Source of the DNA: Mageeibacillus sp. UBA5439
Lineage (GTDB): Bacteria > Bacillota > Clostridia > Saccharofermentanales > DTU023
Assembly (NCBI GenBank): GCA_002427505.1
Contig: DIRJ01000021.1
Coordinates: 51,740-57,826 of the forward strand
DNA: 6,087 nt
Direction of reading: 5' to 3'
The notes beneath the pieces were generated by a model. The model did no database searches. It was not told the DNA's origin and worked only from the letters and a program-made list of their open reading frames with translations. Shown here one piece after another: positions 1-5,672 of the stretch. Each line of letters opens with the position of its first letter. The stretch's first letter is position 1. A program made the translations under genes and the position numbers.

Positions 1-1254
1 GCTCGCGGCATGGGCAAGTGCTGCGTTGCCGGAAGCTCCGATATCAGCATTGATTATGCCAAAGGTACCATGAAGGCTGCTGGCAGGATCTTCAAGGCCG
101 GAGACTGGATTTCCCTGAATGGTTCCACAGGTACCGTTTATGCCGGACAGATTGCTACTAAAGAAGCGGAGCAGAGTGAAGATTTTATAACTGTAATGGA
201 GTGGGCTGACGAATTCCGTGAGCTGGATGTCCGCGCTAATGCCGACTCAGGACACGATGCGCAGGTGGCACTTAATCTGGGAGCACAAGGAATCGGTCTG
301 ACTCGTACCGAGCACATGTTCTTCGATCCTGCCAGAATTTTCAGTTTCCGTAAGATGATCGTGGCCAAAGATGAAGATACCCGGCGCAAGGCTCTGGCTG
401 CCATCTTGCCTGACCAGCAGCAGGACTTCCTTGAGATTTTCCGCGTAATGGATGGACATCCTGTCGTTATCCGCCTCTTAGATCCGCCTTTGCATGAGTT
501 CCTGCCTCAGGAAGAGGGTGAAGTACGCGAACTGGCCAGAAACCTTAATATAGAATATGACGAGCTTAAGGCCATTATCTCCGGTTTGAACGAACTCAAC
601 CCGATGTTGGGACACCGCGGCTGCCGTCTGGCCATCAGCTATCCTGAAATCGCAGAGATGCAAACCAAAGCCATTATCGGTGCAGCTATTGCAGCCACCA
701 GGGAAGGTGTGCACGTAATTCCTGAAATCATGGTTCCTCTGGTTTCTGACGTCAAGGAATTAGAGTATCTGAACGGGGTAATCAAGCCTGTCGCAGACAA
801 GATGATCGCCGAGAGCGGCGTACAATTAGCCTACATGGTTGGTACCATGCTGGAAATTCCGCGTGCAGCTATGACCTCGGACGAGATTGCTCTGGAAGCC
901 GATTTCTTCAGCTTCGGCACTAATGACCTGACTCAGATGGGTTACGGACTGTCACGCGATGATGCCGGCCCCATCCTTGATACTTACTATGAAAAGGGCA
1001 TCTTCGAAGCAGATCCGACGGCACATATCGACCGGGCAGGTATTGGCAGATTGATGCGTATTGCCTGTAAAGACGGTCGCGGAGCACGTCCTGACCTTGA
1101 ACTGGGCATCTGTGGTGAACACGGTGGTGATCCCTATTCCGTCGAATTCTGTCAGATGTTGAAGCTGGACTATGTTTCCTGCTCACCTTACCGTGTGCCG
1201 ATAGCACGCCTGGCTGCTGCACAGGCAGCCCTGCGTTATCCGCGCAATAAGTAA
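1..1254 (+). CDS. ppdK: Pyruvate, phosphate dikinase, C-terminal part (5' end outside window)
   Basis: PPDK interconverts pyruvate + ATP + Pi and PEP + AMP + PPi in the cytoplasm; in anaerobes it often works glycolytically to conserve PPi energy. The open frame runs from base 1 (ARGMGKCCVAG), which normally follows directly after the phosphohistidine motif TSHAAVV, so the catalytic His and the nucleotide-binding half lie upstream. The fragment is 417 residues and covers the end of the swivelling phosphohistidine domain and the whole PEP/pyruvate TIM barrel. Active-site residues are all present: Arg of RTEHMFF (304-306), Arg of VIRLLDPPLHEF (472-474), Glu of MLEIPRAA (853-855), Asn-Asp of FGTNDLTQ (922-927) and the acid/base Cys of GICGEHGGDP (1111-1113). 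Their spacing matches, to within one residue, the Clostridium symbiosum enzyme numbering (R561, R617, E745, N768, C831, recalled from the literature). The end agrees with a family length of about 875. The first ATG, at base 10, is internal and not the real start. A terminator follows at once. The enzyme appears intact and functional. Confidence 0.97.
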   Translation, partial: ARGMGKCCVAGSSDISIDYAKGTMKAAGRIFKAGDWISLNGSTGTVYAGQIATKEAEQSEDFITVMEWADEFRELDVRANADSGHDAQVALNLGAQGIGLTRTEHMFFDPARIFSFRKMIVAKDEDTRRKALAAILPDQQQDFLEIFRVMDGHPVVIRLLDPPLHEFLPQEEGEVRELARNLNIEYDELKAIISGLNELNPMLGHRGCRLAISYPEIAEMQTKAIIGAAIAATREGVHVIPEIMVPLVSDVKELEYLNGVIKPVADKMIAESGVQLAYMVGTMLEIPRAAMTSDEIALEADFFSFGTNDLTQMGYGLSRDDAGPILDTYYEKGIFEADPTAHIDRAGIGRLMRIACKDGRGARPDLELGICGEHGGDPYSVEFCQMLKLDYVSCSPYRVPIARLAAAQAALRYPRNK

Positions 1255-1280
1255 TTCGATTAATCCGCAAGGAATGAACT

Positions 1281-1321
1281 TAGTTCCCCCATGCATTCTG
1301 TCTGGGGGAACTATTTATTTT
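1281..1321 (+). terminator. Rho-independent terminator of ppdK
   Basis: A perfect 11-bp inverted repeat, TAGTTCCCCCA (1281-1291) and TGGGGGAACTA (1303-1313), encloses an 11-base loop and is followed directly by TTTATTTT (1314-1321). It starts 27 bases after the ppdK stop codon. A GC-rich stem core with a T-rich tail is the standard intrinsic terminator form. It implies that the next gene needs its own promoter. Confidence 0.9.
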
Positions 1322-1327
1322 GAAGAG

Positions 1328-1346
1328 ATACTAGTATTATAAGACG
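1328..1346 (+). promoter_or_regulatory. Candidate leaderless promoter of the DUF1624-like gene
   Basis: TATTAT (1335-1340, five of six matches to TATAAT) ends six bases before the ATG at 1347, which would place transcription initiation at or beside the A of the start codon. No Shine-Dalgarno sequence is present in the usual window (bases 1334-1342 read GTATTATAA). An in-frame TAG at 1332-1334 rules out a start further upstream. A promoter is expected here because a strong terminator precedes it. No good -35 hexamer is seen at 16-18 bases. The -10 box overlaps a perfect 10-bp palindrome ATACTAGTAT (1328-1337) that could be an operator or chance. An alternative -10, TATAAG (1338-1343), would start inside the gene. 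Confidence 0.5.
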
Positions 1347-2150
1347 ATGGAAAATGTGCTGAAAGAAAACAAGAACAGAATACTGGAGATCGATCTCCTG
1401 CGTGGCCTGGCAGTCTTTTTGATGATGCTGCATCATCTCATTTTTGATTTGCGCTATATAGTGGGTCTGGATGTCTTCGCCTTTCAGGAGACAGTGTGGT
1501 TTCAGGAGTATTTGCGGCCTCCGGTTATTTCAGTATTCATCATGGTTTCAGGCATCAGCAGCAGCTTTTCACGCAACAACCTGAGGCGGGGAGTGCGTCT
1601 TATGATCGCGTCTCTGCTTTTAACCGGCGGCAGTCTCCTGGTTCGTTATCTCAGTAAGCTTAACTCCGGTGTTATTATCTTCAACGTCTTTCACGTACTG
1701 GCAATATCGATAATTGTTTACGCCCTGCTGGAGAAGATTTATCAGCGAAATAAAACAGCAGAAGCGCACAGATTTAAGTTTTTCCTGTTCTTGACTATCC
1801 TCGGAAGTCTACTGATTTTTCTCCCCGGGGTCTTGCAAGGGAAGTTTGGGCTGGACTCAACAGTATTGAATATTATATTTTTCGCGCAATATCCTGCGGG
1901 CATGTATCTGCTTGACAGCATGGCGCTTTTTCCCTGGCTTGGCTTCTTTCTGATCGGTGCTGCCTTTGGCCTGGTTTTTTACCGCGAGCGCAGGAGTCTC
2001 CTGCCGGAGCCGGGGCCAAGACTGGGCAAAATACTGGCACCCTTTACCTTTTTGGGGCGGAATGCGCTGTGGGTTTATCTCCTGCATCAGGCAATTTTCC
2101 TGACTATACTCTGGCTGCTGGCGCAAATCGGGATTTTGCCGAAATTCTAA
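1347..2150 (+). CDS. HGSNAT-like (DUF1624 / PF07786-type) multipass membrane protein
   Basis: A 267-residue integral membrane protein, judged by motifs to belong to the heparan-alpha-glucosaminide N-acetyltransferase catalytic-domain family. Family members move acyl groups across or at the membrane, but most bacterial ones have no known substrate. Visible motifs are EIDLLRGLAVFLMMLHH at residues 14-30 (family hallmark xxDxLRG followed by a His pair), FNVFHVLAIS (112-121), LFPWLGFFLIGA (194-205) and LGRNALWVYLLHQ (236-248). Hydrophobic segments lie at roughly 17-36, 57-75, 84-101, 110-129, 143-163, 172-190, 194-212 and 234-260, giving about seven or eight membrane spans. There is no cleavable signal peptide; the N-terminus is short and charged. 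The ATG at 1347 is chosen because an in-frame TAG lies 13-15 bases upstream and the conserved core begins at about residue 11. GTG at 1356 is a less likely alternative. The gene stands alone between a terminator and hemZ, so context gives no substrate. Enzymatic activity is inferred from family only. Confidence 0.82.
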   Translation: MENVLKENKNRILEIDLLRGLAVFLMMLHHLIFDLRYIVGLDVFAFQETVWFQEYLRPPVISVFIMVSGISSSFSRNNLRRGVRLMIASLLLTGGSLLVRYLSKLNSGVIIFNVFHVLAISIIVYALLEKIYQRNKTAEAHRFKFFLFLTILGSLLIFLPGVLQGKFGLDSTVLNIIFFAQYPAGMYLLDSMALFPWLGFFLIGAAFGLVFYRERRSLLPEPGPRLGKILAPFTFLGRNALWVYLLHQAIFLTILWLLAQIGILPKF

Positions 2151-2153
2151 TAC

Positions 2154-2187
2154 AGTCAAGGTCTGACTTCTGGTGTAGAATGGGCCG
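2154..2187 (+). promoter_or_regulatory. Candidate leaderless promoter of hemZ with upstream dyad
   Basis: TAGAAT (2176-2181, five of six matches to TATAAT) ends six bases before the hemZ ATG at 2188, the same spacing as at the preceding gene. No Shine-Dalgarno sequence occurs in the normal window, and the TAG of the hexamer is itself an in-frame stop, so translation cannot begin further upstream. Just before it lies a perfect dyad AGTCA (2154-2158) / TGACT (2164-2168) with a 5-base spacer, close to where a -35 element would be. The best hexamer at 17-base spacing, CAGTCA, matches TTGACA poorly. The site sits in the 37-base gap after the DUF1624-like gene, so read-through from that gene is also possible. 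Confidence 0.45.
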
Positions 2188-3774
2188 ATGAATCATAAAA
2201 AGATACAAAGAAAACAGCAAGCACAGATCAGACTGGTCAATCACCGGGAAACAGCAGCGGTGGCCGATGTGGTCCGCCAGTTTTTCGGCAATATTCAGCC
2301 GGATGGTCTGACTTTTTACCTTTCTGCGGATGAAGCTTTCATAATTGACATCAGCTGCTCAGAAGAATTACTCCCGGATCTGATTCGGAGACTGATGCGC
2401 AAGGAACTGACTGCTGCTGAAAAAAGTCTTTTACCCGAAGTTTTCGAGCTTAAGGTCCGTTTGCAAAACAAGGCCGGTCAGCGAACCTGGCGCGAGCAGA
2501 CCAGGCCGGCAGACTTGCGCCGCAGCCTGCGTCGCCTGCTCCATATAGCCTTGTCGGAGCAAACAGGCCATAAGTTTCCCTGGGGAACTTTAAGCGGTGT
2601 CAGACCTACTCAGCTGGCGCTGGAGCTGCTACAAAAAAAACAGCTCAGGCGGGATCCTGCGGCAGGAAGCAACAGCAGTTTTTCAAGCGAAGATAAGGCA
2701 GCAGCCTTGCGAGAGCTGGAAGAGTACTGGAAACTTAGTCAGCCCAAGGCTGCCCTTGCTTTGGAAACAGCAGAAGCTGAACAAAAGCTTCTGAATACGA
2801 TCGATCCATCCAACGGTGACTACATAGTCTATGTCGGCCTGCCTTTTTGCCCCTCCCGCTGCGATTATTGCAGTTTCATTACCGAATCCGCTGTAGCTCA
2901 GGCCAGCTTACTGGATGCTTATGTGGAAGCAGTTATTGCAGAAGCAAAGGGCGTATTCCGGGCGCTTAAGCATCCGCCCAGTGCTGTCTATTTTGGTGGT
3001 GGGACACCTACCAGTTTGGACGAAGCTTTGTTCGCCCGCTATATTAGTGGTGTCCTGCAGGAGATTCCGCAGGGAAGTGGTATCGAGTACACCATGGAAG
3101 CCGGACGCCCGGACACGATAACTGCTGCCAAGCTAGCGATTACCAGAGAAGCCGGCTTCAACAAAATCTGCATCAATCCTCAGTCAATGATTGATGAAAC
3201 GCTGGCCGCTGTAAGCCGCAGACACAGCGTTGCTGATACGGTCACGGCAGTAAATCTGGCCCGGGAAGCCGGCTTTAATGATATCAATATGGACTTGATT
3301 GCCGGTCTGCCCGGGGATAGAAAAGACGGATTTCTGTATTCTCTGGACCGGGTCATGGAACTGAAGCCGGAATCGATTACCCTGCACACACTGTCAGTAA
3401 AACGGGGAGCATTTCTGGACGAAGATGGTAAGGCCGGTGATCCCTTTCTCCCGCAGATATGGCTGATCAGACAGATCGAAGAGGCGCAGCAACAGTTGCG
3501 GTCCGCCGGTTATAAACCCTACTACTTATACAGACAAAAAACAGCCCGTTCCGGCCTGGAAAACACCGGTTTTTCCAGAAATCAAGGATCACTCTATAAT
3601 GTTGCCATGATGAGTGACGAGGTGGCAGTAGTCGGCCTTGGCAGCGGAGCGACTTCTAAAATAATAAGTGACAGCAGAGCAAATCGCCTCTACAATCCTA
3701 AAGATTTGCAGACATACATTGAACGCATAGAGTCGATTATTGAGCAAAAATGTGATTTCTTTGCACTCAACTGA
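2188..3774 (+). CDS. hemZ: HemZ-type radical SAM protein (coproporphyrinogen dehydrogenase family)
   Basis: A 528-residue cytoplasmic radical SAM protein of the HemN/HemW/HemZ superfamily. By family assignment it acts in oxygen-independent porphyrin metabolism (coproporphyrinogen III to protoporphyrinogen IX), although HemZ biochemistry is less certain than that of HemN. Residues 1-200 form the HemZ-type N-terminal region, with WGTLSGVRPTQL at 132-143. The [4Fe-4S]/SAM site is GLPFCPSRCDYCSF, with Cys221, Cys225 and Cys228. The glycine-rich SAM motif FGGGTPT is at 269-275. Next come MEAGRPDT (303-310), INPQSM (329-334), DLIAGLPGD (369-377) and the HemZ-typical YYLYRQK (445-451) with LENTGF (457-462), then GLGSGATSK (483-491). 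There is no extra Cys two residues after Cys228, unlike HemN's CxxxCxxCxC, and the long N-terminal region separates it from the shorter HemW. ATG at 2188 is the first possible start. A low-complexity linker at about 150-180 includes a run of eight A at the DNA level. All key residues are intact, so it is probably active. Confidence 0.92.
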   Translation: MNHKKIQRKQQAQIRLVNHRETAAVADVVRQFFGNIQPDGLTFYLSADEAFIIDISCSEELLPDLIRRLMRKELTAAEKSLLPEVFELKVRLQNKAGQRTWREQTRPADLRRSLRRLLHIALSEQTGHKFPWGTLSGVRPTQLALELLQKKQLRRDPAAGSNSSFSSEDKAAALRELEEYWKLSQPKAALALETAEAEQKLLNTIDPSNGDYIVYVGLPFCPSRCDYCSFITESAVAQASLLDAYVEAVIAEAKGVFRALKHPPSAVYFGGGTPTSLDEALFARYISGVLQEIPQGSGIEYTMEAGRPDTITAAKLAITREAGFNKICINPQSMIDETLAAVSRRHSVADTVTAVNLAREAGFNDINMDLIAGLPGDRKDGFLYSLDRVMELKPESITLHTLSVKRGAFLDEDGKAGDPFLPQIWLIRQIEEAQQQLRSAGYKPYYLYRQKTARSGLENTGFSRNQGSLYNVAMMSDEVAVVGLGSGATSKIISDSRANRLYNPKDLQTYIERIESIIEQKCDFFALN

Positions 3775-3886
3775 CCAGTTACCGAACAGGGAGAAAATCA
3801 ACTGAGAACAGCTGGTTACAGGGCTGAAGTCAACGAGTGGTTGATTGCCTCGCAGTGGACCCACTGCTAAGCTGAAGAGGCTTTTT
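3772..3886 (+). promoter_or_regulatory. Structured intergenic RNA candidate: hemZ terminator and/or ABC-operon leader
   Basis: Several consecutive pairings can be drawn by eye. P1 pairs TGACCAGTT (3772-3780, overlapping the hemZ stop) with AGCTGGTTA (3810-3818), nine pairs including two G-U. P2 pairs AGTCAAC (3828-3834) with GTTGATT (3840-3846) around a 5-base loop. P3 pairs GCCTC (3847-3851) with GAGGC (3877-3881), enclosing the hairpin GCAGTG (3852-3857) / CACTGC (3862-3867) and a 9-base bulge, and is followed at once by TTTTT (3882-3886). The last element resembles an intrinsic terminator, weaker than the one after ppdK. It ends about 10 bases before the Shine-Dalgarno of the ABC gene, so it may simply end hemZ or may attenuate the ABC operon. 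A competing short hairpin, AAGCT / GGCTT (3869-3883), overlaps P3. I match it to no known riboswitch class, and no convincing promoter is visible in the gap. Confidence 0.4.
3778..3837 (+). repeat. Degenerate direct repeat, two units
   Basis: Two related stretches, 3778-3806 and 3815-3837, share the ordered words GTTAC, AGGG, TCAAC and GAG, with small length differences between them. The start-to-start distance is 37 bases. The shared TCAAC lets either unit pair with GGTTGA further down (3839-3844). The similarity is partial and could be chance. Confidence 0.25.
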
Positions 3887-3897
3887 GATAAAGTTAA

Positions 3898-3907
3898 GGG
3901 AGAGGGG
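3898..3907 (+). promoter_or_regulatory. Shine-Dalgarno site deciding the TTG start of the first ABC gene
   Basis: The purine run GGGAGAGGGG ends seven bases before TTG at 3915. An in-frame TAG at 3909-3911 blocks any upstream start. The next in-frame ATG, at 3969, is already at the edge of the first membrane region and has no comparable ribosome site. The TTG is therefore the best-supported start. Confidence 0.75.
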
Positions 3908-3914
3908 ATAGCTC

Positions 3915-5672
3915 TTGAAGCGTACAGAAGATGCCTTGCTAAAAGTTAAGACAACGCGCGATTTGCTCATGCTGCGACCGCTGCGTTTTCTTGTCTATAT
4001 TATCGCCTGTTTCTTTCCTGTCATTACACAGCTACTGACAGCTTATGCCCTTTCAAGTGTTTTAGGACTACTGCAGCATTCAGCTGCCGGTGACTGGAGG
4101 CGCGCCTTAATCTGGGCAGTGTCCTTTGCTTTAGGTGCACCACTACTGCAAGTAGTGTCACGCTTCATGCGTATTGGCTATATGCGCGACACCCTGCTGG
4201 ATTTGCGCAAGTTGACCTTCCGGAAAATCCTGGCCTTGCCCTATCAGGATTTTAACCGGAAATCGCGTGACAGTTATGTATCGAAACTGACTAACGATAT
4301 CAATCTGTTTGAGAAAGACTTTTTTCTATCGTTACTTAATGTGATTTTCGCTGGAGGTTCCGCGATTGTTTCACTATTTCTGATTCTCCTGCAGGACTGG
4401 ATGCTGGGACTGATCATAGCGGCAATAGCTGCTGTCCTGATGCTGGTTTCACATTTTTTCAGAAAACCTTTGCTGCGGTCCAAAGATAAAATAATGGAAG
4501 AGAATGAAATTTTCTCTCTGAAAATGGGCAACCTTTTTTCCGGGCTGGAAATAATCCGACTCAATAATGTGGAAGAACGCTTTACTCAGGATGCTGAAGA
4601 CCAGTTTCAAGATCTGGAGAGCGCCAAGAACAAAGGCCGGCTGATCGAACGTCTGCAAGAAATGGTTCTGGAGAATATCAGTCTTCTCCTGAGTCTGGCA
4701 ACTTTGGCTTATGTCACTGTGATGATGGTGCAGGGGCAGTATAGTCTGGCCACGGCCATGCTGCTGCTACAGTTGGCGGGCAACATAGCCTGGCCTTTGA
4801 TCGGCCTGTTCGGCATGAGGAATCGTCTCATTGCTTCTAATAAGGTCTTTCAGACTCTTCTCAGCAGCGGAGAGGAGGCGGCTGAAGAGGAGAAAAGCAC
4901 AGCAGAGATAGCCAGCAGTAAAGCAAAAGATATAGATCTGCTGGGCGGAGACATTGAGCTGAGAGGTCTTAGCTATAAGTTTGAAGATGCGAGCGAGCCC
5001 GTCCTGCGTCAGGCTGACATTATTCTGAAAGGCGGGGGAAAATACCTGCTGAAAGGTGTGTCGGGAGCAGGGAAGACGACCTTGCTCAATCTGCTCTCAG
5101 GTGCTTTTCGCGATTATGAGGGTGATATCAATTACGGCGGAGTTTCTTTGCGTAATATAGACGAAACGACTATTAATGATGGAACGGCCATCATCCTGCA
5201 GGACGTTTTTCTTTTTGAGACTACGATCAGAGAGAATATCTGTTTGTTCAAAGAATACACAGATGAAGAAATTGAGCGTGCTGTGCGTCTGTCCGGCCTG
5301 ACATCTTTGCTCGAGAAATTGCCGCTGGGTCTGGAAACAGAGCTGTCAGAGGATGGTTTAAACCTCTCCGGAGGTGAGAGACAGCGTATTTCCATAGCCA
5401 GAGCCATTATTAAACGATCACTTTTATTGCTGGCTGATGAAGTGACTTCTGCTCTCGATCCGGATCTGGGCCGGGAAATAGAGCAGGGGATTTTAAATCT
5501 GCCCATGACGGTAGTGGCAATCTCCCACCGTTACTACGCCGGCATATCAGAGCAGTACGATGGAGTGATTGAACTGAAGCAGGGAAAACTGGCTCTTTAT
5601 CCCACGGAATATTATTTTAACGGCAGCGGTCTGACACGGGCTCTGACTGATGGGGAGGACCGGCATGTCTGA
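3915..5672 (+). CDS. ABC exporter half-transporter (type I transmembrane domain fused to ATPase), first subunit
   Basis: A 585-residue fused permease-ATPase of the ABCB/MsbA-like exporter class, expected in the cytoplasmic membrane. Six hydrophobic segments lie at about 24-45, 64-82, 137-158, 163-181, 253-271 and 279-299. The intracellular-loop motif SYVSKLTNDINLFEKD (120-135) is typical of the type I exporter domain. A Glu/Lys-rich linker (about 317-340) leads to the nucleotide-binding domain: A-loop aromatic near Tyr354, Walker A GVSGAGKTT (381-389, Lys387), Q-loop Gln429, signature LSGGERQR (484-491), Walker B LLLLADE (503-509, catalytic Glu509), D-loop SALD (512-515) and H-loop His538. 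All catalytic residues are present, so this subunit supplies a complete set of ATPase motifs. There is no N-terminal peptidase C39 domain, so it is not a bacteriocin-processing type. It starts at TTG, 140 bases after hemZ, and overlaps the next transporter gene by 8 bases, which suggests a heterodimer. Substrate is unknown; drug, lipid or peptide export are all possible. Confidence 0.93.
   Translation: MKRTEDALLKVKTTRDLLMLRPLRFLVYIIACFFPVITQLLTAYALSSVLGLLQHSAAGDWRRALIWAVSFALGAPLLQVVSRFMRIGYMRDTLLDLRKLTFRKILALPYQDFNRKSRDSYVSKLTNDINLFEKDFFLSLLNVIFAGGSAIVSLFLILLQDWMLGLIIAAIAAVLMLVSHFFRKPLLRSKDKIMEENEIFSLKMGNLFSGLEIIRLNNVEERFTQDAEDQFQDLESAKNKGRLIERLQEMVLENISLLLSLATLAYVTVMMVQGQYSLATAMLLLQLAGNIAWPLIGLFGMRNRLIASNKVFQTLLSSGEEAAEEEKSTAEIASSKAKDIDLLGGDIELRGLSYKFEDASEPVLRQADIILKGGGKYLLKGVSGAGKTTLLNLLSGAFRDYEGDINYGGVSLRNIDETTINDGTAIILQDVFLFETTIRENICLFKEYTDEEIERAVRLSGLTSLLEKLPLGLETELSEDGLNLSGGERQRISIARAIIKRSLLLLADEVTSALDPDLGREIEQGILNLPMTVVAISHRYYAGISEQYDGVIELKQGKLALYPTEYYFNGSGLTRALTDGEDRHV
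5652..5659 (+). promoter_or_regulatory. Shine-Dalgarno site of the second ABC gene, inside the first
   Basis: GGGGAGGA, with core GGAGG at 5654-5658, lies six bases before the ATG at 5665 and within the last codons of the upstream gene. Its strength and the overlapping stop/start (ATGTCTGA) support translational coupling and balanced production of the two subunits. Confidence 0.8.

Noticed and set aside
920..1270. Open reading frame of 116 codons on the - strand inside ppdK
   Set aside because: It lies antisense to the strongly conserved PPDK barrel, has no recognisable domain, and its composition is that of a shadow frame.
2597..2794. Alternative-frame peptide of 65 codons in hemZ, through the A8 run
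   Set aside because: No homology is recognisable. It matters only as the product of a slippage event, which has no direct support.
3589..3864. Open reading frame of 91 codons on the - strand spanning the hemZ end and the intergenic gap
   Set aside because: Most of it is antisense to conserved HemZ sequence, no ribosome site was noticed, and the protein is not recognisable. The gap is better explained by RNA hairpins.
3852..3886. Resemblance to a T-box antiterminator (TGGACC followed by a terminator-like stem)
   Set aside because: The T-box core is longer (TGGNACC within AGGGTGGNACCGCG), the gap is too short for a normal stem I with specifier loop, and the downstream gene is an exporter rather than an amino-acid gene.
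5132..5506. Open reading frame of 124 codons on the - strand inside the ABC ATPase domain
   Set aside because: It is complementary to the Q-loop, signature and Walker B region, whose conservation fully explains the open frame; there is no domain or promoter support.
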